Positions 52,033-61,301 are shown, counted from the first letter of the stretch. The stretch is 64,000 bases of DNA from Duganella sp. BJB480 (GCA_003416985.1 QVIN01000005.1:591411-655410), one strand, 5' to 3'. Translations and numbers: made by a program. The notes: a model not told the origin generated them from the letters alone.

Positions 52033-53307
52033 TCACGACAGCTTCACCGGCGGCTGAATTTTCGCCCGCAACCAGTCGACCAGCGCCTGGGTCGCCACGC
52101 GCGCGGTGCCGTGCAGGTTGAGCAGGTGCTTCTGGTACAGCAGCTGATACAGCAGGCTCGCCGTGGCGCCTGCCACACGGATGCTCTTGCCGGTGATGGC
52201 GCCGGTCAGCACGCCCACTGCGGTCTGCGGTCCCAGCGAAACGAGGGAGCCGTAGTCGTGGTAGCGGAAGTCCGGACGCGGCGTGCCGTTGCGGCGGGCC
52301 AGCAGGTCGGCCAGGAACATCGCCTGCTGGTGCGCCACCTGCGCGCGCGGCGGCGCCGCGCCCTTGATCGGGCAGACGTAGCTGGCGCAGTCGCCCAGCG
52401 CGTACACCTGGCTGTCGTTGGCCGAGCACAGGCTGGCGTCCACAATAATCTGGCGCAGATTGTTGACGGCCAGTCCAAACGTCGCGCACAGCTGCGGCGC
52501 TTCCACGCCGGCCGCCCACAAGGTCAGGTCGGCGCGGTGGACGTTGCCGGCGGCGTCGATCACGGCGTCCTGCGTGACCTCGGCGACGGCGGTGCCGGTC
52601 AATACTTCGATGCCGAGCGCGCGCAGCTCGCGCGCGGCGCGGTTGGCCTGCTGCGGATGCAGTTGCGGCAGCAGGTGCTGGCCCCGTTCGATCACGCTGA
52701 TGCGGATATCGGTCTCCGGGTCCAGCGTGTGCACGCGGTAGGCGGCCAGCGCGCGGGCGCTGTTGCTCAATTCCGCCGCCAGCTCCACGCCGGTGGCGCC
52801 GCCGCCGACAATGACCACGTTCACCTGGGTCTTCTGTTCTCCGGCCTTGATGCAGGCATCGAGGAAGCGGCGGCGGAAGGATTCGGCGTCGTCCACGTTG
52901 TCGAGCGTGAGCGCGTGTTCGGCGGCGCCGGGCACGTTGTAGAAATTGGTGATGGCGCCCAGTGCCAGCACCAGCTTGTCGTAGTTGATGGTGCGGCATA
53001 CGCCGTCGCTGCCGTTGCCCTTGCGCGGTGCCAGCGTGACGGTTTGGTGCGCGCGGTCCATGCACAGCACCTCGCCCTGCACGAATTCGAAATCATGCTC
53101 CACCGCCTGGGCGGGGAAGGACAGCTCCTCCACGCGGGGATCGCATTTGCCGGAAGCGACCGTGTGCAGCAGGGGCTTCCAGAAATGGCCGGGATAGCGG
53201 TCCACCAGCAGGATGCGGGCACGCTTGCTGGCGCCGAGGGTGTCGCCCAAACGGGTGGCGAGCTCGAGTCCGCCCGCACCGCCTCCTACGATGACGATGG
53301 TTTCCAT
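52033..53307 (-). CDS. ndh: Type II NADH dehydrogenase
   Basis: The protein has 424 residues. FAD-binding IVIVGGGAGGLELA is at the start and NAD-binding VVIVGGGATGVELAAEL near residue 165. The second FAD motif is VYALGDCAS near residue 315, and a C-terminal amphipathic region (LLYQLLYQKHLLNLHG) suits membrane attachment. It oxidises NADH and reduces quinone without pumping protons. Confidence 0.93.
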   Translation of the reverse strand: METIVIVGGGAGGLELATRLGDTLGASKRARILLVDRYPGHFWKPLLHTVASGKCDPRVEELSFPAQAVEHDFEFVQGEVLCMDRAHQTVTLAPRKGNGSDGVCRTINYDKLVLALGAITNFYNVPGAAEHALTLDNVDDAESFRRRFLDACIKAGEQKTQVNVVIVGGGATGVELAAELSNSARALAAYRVHTLDPETDIRISVIERGQHLLPQLHPQQANRAARELRALGIEVLTGTAVAEVTQDAVIDAAGNVHRADLTLWAAGVEAPQLCATFGLAVNNLRQIIVDASLCSANDSQVYALGDCASYVCPIKGAAPPRAQVAHQQAMFLADLLARRNGTPRPDFRYHDYGSLVSLGPQTAVGVLTGAITGKSIRVAGATASLLYQLLYQKHLLNLHGTARVATQALVDWLRAKIQPPVKLS

Positions 53308-53362
53308 GATGCGCCTCCAGATAGTTAAGAAATCTGTGCTGCGGCTCTGCGGCCGCGTCGCC

Positions 53363-54064
53363 CTACGCGGCCAGTTCGTGCTTGGCGCGCTGGTCGGGCG
53401 TGTAGGGGCTTGAACGCAGCTCGCGCAGCGCGTCGTAGGTGATGAACTGGCGCGGACGCACCACGTCGTTGCCGTATGGGGCGACCGAGACGGTCCACAG
53501 GCCCGCCTCCTCGGCGGCGCGCAGGCCCGGCACGGCGGTGTCGATGGCGATGGCGTCCTGCGGCGAGACGCTCATGGCGTTCAGCGCGCGGGCATATGGG
53601 CCGGTGCCTGCGGGGCCGTCGAAATTGGCGCCGCCGGTGACCACCGCGAACAGGCTGTTGACATCGGCGTCGAAGCAGCCGCTCAGCAGCGCCGAGGTGG
53701 CGGGCGCCGGCAGGTCGGTCAGCACGCAGATCTTGCAGCCGTCGTTGAGCGCGTCGTCGATCAGGGCCAGCGCGGCCGGCAGGGCCTTGGGCGGCCGTGC
53801 GCTGATCGCCTGGTGGAACTGGCGGTGCTTGTCGGCGAACAGTTCGGCCACGCGGGCCTTGTCGCGCGAGAGCGGCTCGCAGGCGATGGCGGAACCGATG
53901 GCGCGGGCGTATCCATGGGTGGCGGCGGCAGCGCGCAGCGCCGGCAGCGTCCAGCGTACCGACAGGCCGGCGTTGGCGAACGCCGCGTTGCAGGCTGCAA
54001 GGTGCAGCGCTTCGGTGTCGAACAGTACGCCGTCCAGGCCCAGGAAGATTACGTCGATGCTCAT
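53363..54064 (-). CDS. HAD-superfamily CbbY-like protein lacking the nucleophile
   Basis: The protein has 233 residues resembling CbbY/phosphoglycolate-phosphatase-like HAD enzymes. Motif I reads FLGLDGVLFDTE where FDLDG is expected, so the nucleophile Asp is Gly (G9, codon GGC). Motif II is VLTDL, and motif IV is AIDTAVPG instead of a D-D/E-D pair. It is probably not a phosphatase; a binding or regulatory role is possible. It is divergent from a LysR regulator across 99 AT-rich bp, a common arrangement for a regulator and its target. Confidence 0.8.
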   Translation of the reverse strand: MSIDVIFLGLDGVLFDTEALHLAACNAAFANAGLSVRWTLPALRAAAATHGYARAIGSAIACEPLSRDKARVAELFADKHRQFHQAISARPPKALPAALALIDDALNDGCKICVLTDLPAPATSALLSGCFDADVNSLFAVVTGGANFDGPAGTGPYARALNAMSVSPQDAIAIDTAVPGLRAAEEAGLWTVSVAPYGNDVVRPRQFITYDALRELRSSPYTPDQRAKHELAA

Positions 54065-54163
54065 GTCGGTCTCGCTTAAAACGATGTCAGATGATTATGA
54101 ATATACGGGTACAATGAACAAAAGAAAAATTAAACATATTCGATAATTGATAAGGAATAGCTT

Positions 54164-55120
54164 ATGTATCCAGCCAGCTTTCGCCAGCTACAGGCGCTGA
54201 TACTGGTGGCGCGCCACGAAAGCGTGTCGCGCGCGGCCGATGCGCTGCACGTCACGCAGCCTGCGGTTTCGTTGCAAATCCGCACACTGGAGGAGATCGC
54301 CGGCATTCCGCTGACGCGCAAGGTGGGCCGCAACATCCAGCTGACCGCCGCCGGCGAGGTGATGGTGGAGTTCTCCGAGCGTATCCTGCGCCTGTGGGAG
54401 CAGGCCAGCGACGAGCTGGCGGCGCTGCAGGGCGTCACCAGCGGTACGCTGCGCATCGGCGCGGTGACGACGGCGGAGCATTTGCTGCCGCCGTTGCTGG
54501 TGCCGTTCACGATGAAGCGGCCCGACGTTCGACTCAAGCTGCAGGTGGGGAACCGGGCGGAGATCGTGCAGATGCTGGCGCGGCACGAGATCGAGCTGGC
54601 CATCATGGGCACGCCGCCGCGCGAGCTGCGCACCAACGCCGCCAAGTTCGCGCGCCATCCGATGGCGTTCGTGGCCAGCCCCGCGCATCCGCTGATGAAG
54701 AAGAAAAAGATCACGCTCAACGATGTGATGGCCGCCAACCTGCTGGTGCGCGAGCGCGGTTCGGGCACGCGCACGGCGGTCGAGAAGCTGCTGCGCGAGG
54801 CGGGGCATCCGCTGGAATTCGGCTCAGAGGTGTCGAGCAACGAGGCGATCAAGCGCATGGTGTCGGCGGGGCTGGGGCTGGGCTTCCTGTCGGTGCACGC
54901 GTGCGGCCTGGAGTTCGAGGCCGGCCTGCTGGCGGTGCTGCCGATGCACGAGAGCCCGGTGGAGGCGGACTGGCACATCATGCACCTGAGCGGCCAGCCC
55001 ATCCCCAAGGTGGCGGCGGCGTTCCAGGATTTCGTGATCGAGAACGGGCAGGACCTCGTGCGGCGCGAGCTGGAGAGCTTCTACAAGCTGCTGGGCCGCC
55101 AGGGCAAGCGCAAGCTTTGA
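54164..55120 (+). CDS. LysR-family regulator (CbbR-like)
   Basis: The protein has 318 residues. Helix-turn-helix: FRQLQALILVARHESVSRAADALHVTQPAVSLQIRTLEE. The effector domain has RIGAVTTAEHLLPPLL, RERGSGTRTAVEKLL and EVSSNEAIKRMVSAGLGLGFL, as in CbbR and CysB-like members. The effector is unknown; no RuBisCO gene is in the window. It is divergent from the CbbY-like gene, which it may control. Confidence 0.9.
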   Translation: MYPASFRQLQALILVARHESVSRAADALHVTQPAVSLQIRTLEEIAGIPLTRKVGRNIQLTAAGEVMVEFSERILRLWEQASDELAALQGVTSGTLRIGAVTTAEHLLPPLLVPFTMKRPDVRLKLQVGNRAEIVQMLARHEIELAIMGTPPRELRTNAAKFARHPMAFVASPAHPLMKKKKITLNDVMAANLLVRERGSGTRTAVEKLLREAGHPLEFGSEVSSNEAIKRMVSAGLGLGFLSVHACGLEFEAGLLAVLPMHESPVEADWHIMHLSGQPIPKVAAAFQDFVIENGQDLVRRELESFYKLLGRQGKRKL

Positions 55121-55186
55121 AGGGACGGCGCGCGCCGGTGCGGGAGTATGCACAGGGGTGCTCCTCCGCGCTCCTTCTAGCTAAGC

Positions 55187-55292
55187 TTCGATTTTCTGTT
55201 CGATTTTCTTCGATTTTTTCAAGCTTTGAACTATTCCCGGATTTCCCGGTCTAAATATGGAAATGCCGAAGAAAATAGGGGAGAAAATCGAA
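55187..55292. promoter_or_regulatory. TTCGATTTTC repeats before ribbon-helix-helix gene
   Basis: Three direct copies lie at 55187-55196, 55199-55208 and 55209-55218 (the last ends in T), spaced 12 and 10 bp. An inverted copy, GAAAATCGAA, lies at 55283-55292 and ends on the A of the ATG. The roughly one-turn spacing suits cooperative binding by a ribbon-helix-helix protein. The region is AT-rich compared with its surroundings. Confidence 0.6.
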
Positions 55293-55948
55293 TGAATACC
55301 ACAATGAGCGTGCAACTGCCCACCGATACCCTGCTCAAGCTGATCGAGAAACTTCGCCGCCGTGGCGGCTCGCAAGACCTGTCGGAAGCCATGGCCCAGG
55401 CCATCGAATGTTGGCTGTCGGACCCGGCCAGATTCGAGCCGGGCGCGGACTTGTCGGGCATGCACGGCTACCAATGGAAATCCCTGTTCCTTCCCGAAGG
55501 CACTGTGTTGAAATCCTGGAGCTACGGCGAAAACAACTACGCGCGCGTCGAAGGCGACCAGATCATCCACAACGGCCAGGCTGTTTCGCCGAACCAGTTC
55601 GCCCAGTCGTTCGCCCGCTCGACACGCAATGCATGGCAGGATTTATACGTTCGCCGTCCGGGTGATAAGACGTTCAAATCCGCGCGCAGACTGCGCGACG
55701 AACTGATCGCCGCAGCGAAGGCGCCTGCGGCAACGCCAGTCTCCACGCCGGCCGCCACGCAGGGAGCTCCGATCATGCCCATCCCCGCCGCTGCTCCTCC
55801 ATTGCCTGTCGCACCAGTGCCGGCGTTGCCCGCGCCACAGGCCGCGCCCCCGGCCAACACACCCCCGCGCAACGCCGACCGCGAGCCCGGATGGGACTTG
55901 CCTGAGCGCAGAAAATTCCGCTACCGGCTGGAAGACGTCGCCTATTAG
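55292..55948 (+). CDS. Ribbon-helix-helix protein with RAMA-like middle domain
   Basis: The protein has 218 residues with GGGGAG before the start. Residues 1-45 (MSVQLPTDTLLKLIEKL, SQDLSEAMAQAIECWL) fit a ribbon-helix-helix DNA-binding fold. Residues about 60-135 (SYGENNYARVEGDQIIHNG, SPNQFAQSFARSTRNAWQDL) resemble the RAMA domain linked to DNA modification systems; this match is tentative. Residues about 145-200 are rich in proline and alanine and probably disordered. No methylase or nuclease gene is adjacent. The upstream repeats suggest self-regulation. Confidence 0.65.
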   Translation: MNTTMSVQLPTDTLLKLIEKLRRRGGSQDLSEAMAQAIECWLSDPARFEPGADLSGMHGYQWKSLFLPEGTVLKSWSYGENNYARVEGDQIIHNGQAVSPNQFAQSFARSTRNAWQDLYVRRPGDKTFKSARRLRDELIAAAKAPAATPVSTPAATQGAPIMPIPAAAPPLPVAPVPALPAPQAAPPANTPPRNADREPGWDLPERRKFRYRLEDVAY

Positions 55949-55964
55949 CCTTCGCAGCGAAGGC
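55948..55964 (+). terminator. Hairpin overlapping end of ribbon-helix-helix gene
   Basis: GCCTTC and GAAGGC form a stem around GCAGC directly at the stop codon. There is no T tract; terminator function is uncertain. Confidence 0.35.
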
Positions 55965-55988
55965 GAGTCGTATCGGTCGAACACCCAA

Positions 55989-56019
55989 TACACTTACACA
56001 CAGTTATCGCATAAGTGTA
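55989..56019. promoter_or_regulatory. Inverted repeat upstream of LysE gene
   Basis: TACACTTA and TAAGTGTA are perfect 8-bp arms separated by 15 bases, about 60 bp before the exporter start. A -10-like TACAAT lies at 56045-56050. This may be an operator. Confidence 0.4.
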
Positions 56020-56080
56020 CTGGTACAGTTTGGGGCGCGTCCAATACAATGGCTACTCCTCCCAGCCACCGGATAAGCCC

Positions 56081-56680
56081 ATGTCCCCCGATCTGTTGCT
56101 CCCTTTGTGTACTTTCGCCACCATCAGCACGATCACGCCGGGGCCGAACAACGCCATGATGCTGGCCTCGGGCCTGAACCACGGCTTTACGCGCTCGCTG
56201 CCGCATCTGTTCGGCATCTGCTGCGGCTTTGCGTTCATGATCTTCGCCACCGGCCTGGGCCTGCACGCGGTGTTCGACCAGGTGCCGATGCTGCAGGTGA
56301 TCCTGAAGTATGCCGGCGCGCTGTACTTGCTGTGGCTGGCGTGGAAGCTGGCGCATGCGGCGCCGATGAGCGCCGGGCAGGCCGGCCTGTCCAAGCCCAT
56401 GAGTTTTTTCGGCGCGGCGGCCTTCCAGTGGATCAATCCCAAGGCCTGGGTGATGGCGGTCGGCGCGTTGACCACCTATCTGCCGCCGGGCTTCTCGACG
56501 CTGGACGTGGCGATGCTGGCGAGCGTGTTCGGCTTGATCGGCATCTTCTGCGTCGGCTCGTGGGCGCTGTTCGGCGTGGCGATGCGGCGCGTGCTGCAGG
56601 ATGCGCGCTCGGTGCGTATCTTCAACCTGGTGATGGCGTTGCTGTTGGTCGGCAGCCTTTATCCTATCCTGCTAACATGA
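56081..56680 (+). CDS. LysE-family amino-acid exporter
   Basis: The protein has 199 residues with about six membrane segments. The family signature TPGPNNAMMLASGLNHG occurs near residue 20, then FQWINPKAWVMAVGAL. LysE/RhtB proteins export amino acids or related metabolites; the substrate is unknown. The ATG at 56081 fits the family start. It is followed after 27 bp by a small secreted-protein gene. Confidence 0.9.
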   Translation: MSPDLLLPLCTFATISTITPGPNNAMMLASGLNHGFTRSLPHLFGICCGFAFMIFATGLGLHAVFDQVPMLQVILKYAGALYLLWLAWKLAHAAPMSAGQAGLSKPMSFFGAAAFQWINPKAWVMAVGALTTYLPPGFSTLDVAMLASVFGLIGIFCVGSWALFGVAMRRVLQDARSVRIFNLVMALLLVGSLYPILLT

Positions 56681-56707
56681 CGCTTTAACGTCTTCCGAGG
56701 AATGCCG

Positions 56708-57097
56708 ATGTCGCGTCAAATTGTCTCCGCGCTGTTGTTGTGCGCCCCGTTGATGGCCGCCGCCGCCACCGTGCCGTCGGACCTGATGCGCCCGGTGCCG
56801 GAGGAGGCCGCGCGCGGCTATGCCGTCAACTGGCTGCTGAAGATCGAGCTGGAGTCGGACAACCTGAGCGACATCGAGCCGTGCCGCAAGGTGCTGGCCG
56901 ATCGCGGCTTCCTGCCGACGCTGTCGAAGACGGCCAGTTCCGCCATGCCGCAGCTGCATTTCAAGATCGCCGGCGTCAAGCAGTACGAGCAGGCCGACGC
57001 CGACGCCGACGCGGCGCTGGCGGCGATACAGCATGCGGCTTGTCCCGCCGTGCTGACCTGGACGGTGGAGTCCAAGCACCGTCCGCTGGTGCGCTAG
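56708..57097 (+). CDS. Small secreted hypothetical protein
   Basis: The protein has 129 residues with a signal peptide (QIVSALLLCAPLMAAAA). The start at 56708 is preferred over 56702 because GAGGA is then properly spaced. The mature part has two cysteines (IEPCRKV, HAACPAV) and a helical middle. I do not recognise the family. It probably shares a transcript with the LysE gene. Confidence 0.65.
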   Translation: MSRQIVSALLLCAPLMAAAATVPSDLMRPVPEEAARGYAVNWLLKIELESDNLSDIEPCRKVLADRGFLPTLSKTASSAMPQLHFKIAGVKQYEQADADADAALAAIQHAACPAVLTWTVESKHRPLVR

Positions 57098-57106
57098 GCC
57101 CGGCGA

Positions 57107-58603
57107 TTACGGCAGCCGCAAGGCGTGCAGTTCGGCGCGGATCGCGTCCAGGTCCGGCGGCTGCGTGGCCTGCAGCGCTTGCAGGTAGCCGCGCGCGAAC
57201 TGGATGGTGGGCGCCGCCGCGTCGTTGTCCTGGGCCAGTTCCCGTAGCAGCCGGTCGGCGACGACCAGGTCGTTGTGCCGGCCCAGTTCCTCCTGCATGG
57301 CGGACAGCGTTTTCAGATAGCGGCGCGGCCCCTTGCCGTGGTAGAGCGATTGGAAGAACTCCAGCGCGTACCTGGCCCGCTTGGCGGCGATGCGCGTGCC
57401 GTGGACGGTGTCAGGCTCGCCGTCGTTCATGCGGCGCGACCGCTTGAGCAGCTTCTTGTGCAGGCGCTGCATGGTGCTCCCGGCGAAATCGGCGGCCGGT
57501 TCGCCGGTGTCGTCGGCCGGCTGCTGCATCCATAGCCCCATCGCCAGCAGCAATCGCGTGTAGCGTTGCGAGAGCAGCGCTTGCGCCGCCGCGCGCCGCT
57601 TGTCGTGGGCCGTCTTGAGCGCCAGCGCCTGCAGGTCCAGCACGCCGTTGCGGCTGCCGGGGTGGGCCTGGATGTGCGTCAGCGTGGACGCCAGCAGCAC
57701 ATCCCAGTCGCGCGCCGCGCCCAGTTCCGAGCCGAGCCAGCGGATGTCTTCCAGGATCCCGGCCGGGCAGGGCGCGAGCGGCTCGAACAGCTTGAGCGCC
57801 GACCGCAGGCGGCGCACGCCCACGCGCATCTGGTGCAGGGTTTCGGCGTCGTCGCCTTCGATGACGGCGTTTTCGTTGCGCTGGATGTGCTGCAGGCAGT
57901 TGTTGAGGATGGCCAGCCGCGCCTCGGCGGCGGTGGCGTCCGGCGCCAGCTGAACGGCGGTCGCGCGCACGGGCACGGTGCCGGTCTGGCGGCACAGCAT
58001 GTAGCCGCGCTCGGCCTTGTTGGTGTTGCTGAGGCGCTGGGGGATGTGCTCCTGCAGACGCAGCGCGAAGGCGAACAGGCTGGCCGGGTCGCCGTCTTTC
58101 AGTTCCAGTTCGATTTCGTTGACCGGCACCTGCCGGCCGTGGCGCTCGATGTGGCCGTGGTCGAGCACCAGCTCGATCTGGTTGCCGTCGACCTCCAGGT
58201 CCCAGGTGTGGCGCTCCACCGCCACCACGAACAGCGGCTCCAGCCGGGCTTTCAGGTTGTCGGCGGCCAGCACTTGCAGCCATTGCGGATCGTCGCCGAT
58301 CAGCTTGCGCAGCTTGCCCAGGCGCGGCCAGGGGCGGTCCACCGGGCCTTCCCATTCGTTGCGCTGGTGCAGGCCGTTCTGCACGCTGCCGCCGGCCTTC
58401 ATCGTTTGCATCCAGACGCCGTCGACCTTGCGCACGCGCAGGCCGGCGCCGTGGCGCAGCAGGTGCAGGTCCGGCGTGTCGAAGTAGCGCGCCGACAGTT
58501 GCTGCGTTCGCACCGGCGCGCGCGCGTGCGCGGCGATCAGCGGGTGCCGGAGCAGCTTGTCGTTGTCGGCCGGCGAGAGCAGCAGTTTGAGTTCGACTTC
58601 CAT
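57107..58603 (-). CDS. CYTH-CHAD protein (inorganic triphosphatase type)
   Basis: The protein has 498 residues. The CYTH domain (1 to about 200) begins MEVELKLLL, the ExExK motif of triphosphate tunnel enzymes, with RYFDTPDLHL and EIELELKDG. The CHAD domain (about 215-495) is helical with conserved histidines in LHQMRVGVRRLRSALKLF and VHGTRIAAKRARYALEFF. E. coli YgiF of this layout hydrolyses inorganic triphosphate; CHAD binds polyphosphate. The start at 58603 is fixed by the CYTH motif. Confidence 0.92.
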   Translation of the reverse strand: MEVELKLLLSPADNDKLLRHPLIAAHARAPVRTQQLSARYFDTPDLHLLRHGAGLRVRKVDGVWMQTMKAGGSVQNGLHQRNEWEGPVDRPWPRLGKLRKLIGDDPQWLQVLAADNLKARLEPLFVVAVERHTWDLEVDGNQIELVLDHGHIERHGRQVPVNEIELELKDGDPASLFAFALRLQEHIPQRLSNTNKAERGYMLCRQTGTVPVRATAVQLAPDATAAEARLAILNNCLQHIQRNENAVIEGDDAETLHQMRVGVRRLRSALKLFEPLAPCPAGILEDIRWLGSELGAARDWDVLLASTLTHIQAHPGSRNGVLDLQALALKTAHDKRRAAAQALLSQRYTRLLLAMGLWMQQPADDTGEPAADFAGSTMQRLHKKLLKRSRRMNDGEPDTVHGTRIAAKRARYALEFFQSLYHGKGPRRYLKTLSAMQEELGRHNDLVVADRLLRELAQDNDAAAPTIQFARGYLQALQATQPPDLDAIRAELHALRLP

Positions 58604-58671
58604 GGGTCCAGTGTAGATGAAAGGCCGGGGCGCGCGGCGCGCGTCTGTGCCTGTGTTGATCGATGTCGCTT

Positions 58672-59583
58672 CTAGGTCGGTTTCGGCGGATTCCGCAGAA
58701 CTTCCGCCCAGGCGGGCACGGCGTCGCGCCAGAAAGCGTCGATGCTGTCGGCTTGCAGCTCCATGCCGAGGAAGCGGGCGGCGGGCAGCATGGCGTCCCG
58801 CAACAGCTGTTGCGGCGCGGCGCCGTTGTCGAAGGCCTGGGCGCCGGTCTGCTTGGACAGTTTCTCGCCCAGCTCGTTGACCACCACCGGCACATGCAGA
58901 TAACTCGGGCGCGGCAGGCCCAGCACCTGCTGCAGGTAGAGCTGGCGCGGCGTGGAGTCGAGCAGGTCGGCGCCGCGCACGATGTCGGTGATGCCCTGGG
59001 CGCCGTCGTCCACCACCACGGCCAGCTGGTAGGCCCAGAAGCCGTCGGCGCGCTTGATGACGAAGTCGCCGACGTCGTCGGTCAGGTCCTGGCTGACGTG
59101 GCCGGCCCAGCGGTCGTCGAATTGCAGCACACAGTGCGGCGACTGCGGCACTTTCAGGCGCAGCGCGCGGGCGCTCTTGCCGGGCGCGAGGCCGTGGCGG
59201 CAGGTGCCCGGATAGATCAGCGCCTGCGCCTGGCGGCCGGTCAGGCTCAGTTGCGAATCGGCGATCTCCTTGCGCGAGCAGCCGCAGGGGTAGACCAGCT
59301 CCCCCAGCTGCAGCAAGGCTTGCTGGTACAGCGCGGTGCGCTGGCTTTGCCAGGTGACGTCGCCATCCCAGTGCATGCCGCAGCGGCGCAGCGAGGCCAG
59401 GATGTGCTCGTCCGCGCCGGCCACGTTGCGGTCGCCGTCGACGTCCTCGATGCGCACCAGCCACTGGCCGTGGTGGACTTTGGCGTCGAGGTAGCTGGCG
59501 ATGGCGGCCACCAGCGAGCCGATGTGCAGGGGGCCGGTGGGCGACGGGGCGAAGCGGCCGATGTAGGGAGTGCGGTCAGTCAT
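58672..59583 (-). CDS. gluQ: Glutamyl-Q tRNA(Asp) synthetase
   Basis: The protein has 303 residues, a shortened glutamyl-tRNA synthetase without the anticodon domain. FAPSPTGPLHIGSL carries the HIGH-type motif at 20-23, and EKLSKQTG is the KMSKS-type motif. The zinc site is YPCGCSRKEI and YPGTCR. It attaches glutamate to queuosine in tRNA(Asp). Confidence 0.95.
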   Translation of the reverse strand: MTDRTPYIGRFAPSPTGPLHIGSLVAAIASYLDAKVHHGQWLVRIEDVDGDRNVAGADEHILASLRRCGMHWDGDVTWQSQRTALYQQALLQLGELVYPCGCSRKEIADSQLSLTGRQAQALIYPGTCRHGLAPGKSARALRLKVPQSPHCVLQFDDRWAGHVSQDLTDDVGDFVIKRADGFWAYQLAVVVDDGAQGITDIVRGADLLDSTPRQLYLQQVLGLPRPSYLHVPVVVNELGEKLSKQTGAQAFDNGAAPQQLLRDAMLPAARFLGMELQADSIDAFWRDAVPAWAEVLRNPPKPT

Positions 59584-59669
59584 GCCGCCATTTTAGCGTG
59601 GCTATCGCATACAATGTACGCGCGGCAAATTTGATGGACCGCGACCACCTTTTACGTCTCCAGGAAATC

Positions 59670-61301
59670 ATGCAAAAAATGACCCCCTCCTATGTTGCCT
59701 CCGCCTTGGCCATCAGCCTGGCGCTGGCATTCCCCGCCCACGCCGGCAGCGCCAAGAACGCCGCCGTTGTGAAGGAAGCTCCGCTGCGCGCCCACCTCGC
59801 CTTCCTCGCCAGCGATGTGCTGGAAGGCCGCGGCACCGGCCAGCGCGGCGCCGATCTGACGGTTGCCTATCTGGAAACGCAGGCGCTGGCGCTGGGCCTG
59901 AAGCCGGGCAACGGCGACAGCTATCGCCAGTCGGTGCAGATCGCCGGCGTCAAGACGCAGCCGGCCGAGAGCACGCTGAAACTGGAAGCGGGCGGCCAGG
60001 CGCTGCCGATCAGCTTTGGCAAGGACTGGGTGTTCGCGCCGGGCGATGCGAGCGCGTCGCACAGCTTCAACGCGGACCTGGTGTTCGTCGGCTACGGCAT
60101 CACCGCGCCGGACGAGCAGTGGAACGATTACAAGGGCATGGACCTCAAGGGCAAGATCCTGGTGATGATGGTCAACGATCCGCAGCCGACCGCCGCGCAG
60201 CCCAACCGCTTCAACGGCAAGGGCCTGACCTACTACGGCCGTTGGACCTACAAGTTCGAGGAAGCCAAGCGCCAGGGCGCCGCCGGCGTGCTGCTGATCC
60301 ACACCACGCCGACCGCGTCGTATGGCTGGAGCGTGATCCAGAACAGCTGGTCGGGCGTGGAGCGCTTCCAGCTGGCGTCGGGCACGCTGGGCACGCAGCT
60401 GCAGGGCTGGATGACCGACGACACGGCGCGCGCGCTGTTCAAGGCTGCCGGCCAGGATATCGACGCGCTGCGCACCGCCGCCGAAGGCAAGGACTTCAAG
60501 CCGGTGCCGCTGGCCGCCAAGCTGAGCGGCGAGATGAAGGCCGCCGTGCGCAAGGTCGAGCAGTTCAACGTGGCTGCGGTGGTGCCGGGCACGGATCCCA
60601 AGCTGAAGGATGAAGTGGTGATCTACAGCGCGCACTGGGATCATCTGGGCAAGCAGGGCGATACGGGTGACACGATCTTCAACGGCGCGGTTGACAATGC
60701 TTCCGGCTCGGCGGCCTTGCTGGCGATGGCGCAGGAGGCGGTGCGCGCACCGGCCAAGCGCAGCCAGATGTTCCTGTGGGTGGCTGCGGAAGAGCAGGGC
60801 CTGCTGGGCAGCGCGGCGTATGCGTCGGCGCCGCTGTGGCCGCTGGAGAAGACCGCCGCCAACCTGAACCTGGATAGCTTGAACTTCGTCGGCGCCACGC
60901 GCGACATCGGCACGCAGGGCAGCGAGCGCACCGAACTGGGTAAGCTGGCCGAGACGGCGGCCAAGGCCATGGGCATGCACATCGCCGAAGCGGAGCCCGA
61001 CCTGGCGGGCGGCTACTTCCGCAGCGACCACTTCAACTTCGCCAAGAACGGCGTGCCGGCGTTCTCGATCGAATCGGGCCGCGAGTATGTGAAGGACCCG
61101 GCCGGTTCGAAAGCCAAGGCCGCCGCTTACGACAAGCGCTACCATCAGGTGAGCGATGAGTACGATGCGAGCTGGGATTTGTCGGGCATGGTACAGACGG
61201 CACAATACACGCTGAACCTGGGCCGCCTGATCGCCAACGGCGCCAAACTGCCAGAATGGAAAGCCGGCGACGCCTTCGCCAAGCCGCGCAACGCCAAGTA
61301 A
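59670..61301 (+). CDS. M28-family metallopeptidase with PA domain, secreted
   Basis: The protein has 543 residues. AGGAA precedes the ATG at 59670 and a signal peptide follows (SALAISLALAFPAHA). A PA domain occupies about 130-260 within the N-terminal half. The zinc site is that of M28 aminopeptidases: H322 (YSAHWDHLG), D342 (GAVDNASG), E374/E375 (AAEEQGLLG), an Asp in NLNLDSL and a His in RSDHFNFA. It probably removes amino acids or splits dipeptides outside the cytoplasm. About 180 bp of its 3' end is repeated at 62702-62881. Confidence 0.93.
   Translation: MQKMTPSYVASALAISLALAFPAHAGSAKNAAVVKEAPLRAHLAFLASDVLEGRGTGQRGADLTVAYLETQALALGLKPGNGDSYRQSVQIAGVKTQPAESTLKLEAGGQALPISFGKDWVFAPGDASASHSFNADLVFVGYGITAPDEQWNDYKGMDLKGKILVMMVNDPQPTAAQPNRFNGKGLTYYGRWTYKFEEAKRQGAAGVLLIHTTPTASYGWSVIQNSWSGVERFQLASGTLGTQLQGWMTDDTARALFKAAGQDIDALRTAAEGKDFKPVPLAAKLSGEMKAAVRKVEQFNVAAVVPGTDPKLKDEVVIYSAHWDHLGKQGDTGDTIFNGAVDNASGSAALLAMAQEAVRAPAKRSQMFLWVAAEEQGLLGSAAYASAPLWPLEKTAANLNLDSLNFVGATRDIGTQGSERTELGKLAETAAKAMGMHIAEAEPDLAGGYFRSDHFNFAKNGVPAFSIESGREYVKDPAGSKAKAAAYDKRYHQVSDEYDASWDLSGMVQTAQYTLNLGRLIANGAKLPEWKAGDAFAKPRNAK

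Noticed and set aside
53363-55120. RuBisCO (cbb) gene cluster suggested by CbbY-like and CbbR-like neighbours
   Set aside because: No RuBisCO or phosphoribulokinase gene is present and the CbbY-like protein lacks its nucleophile.
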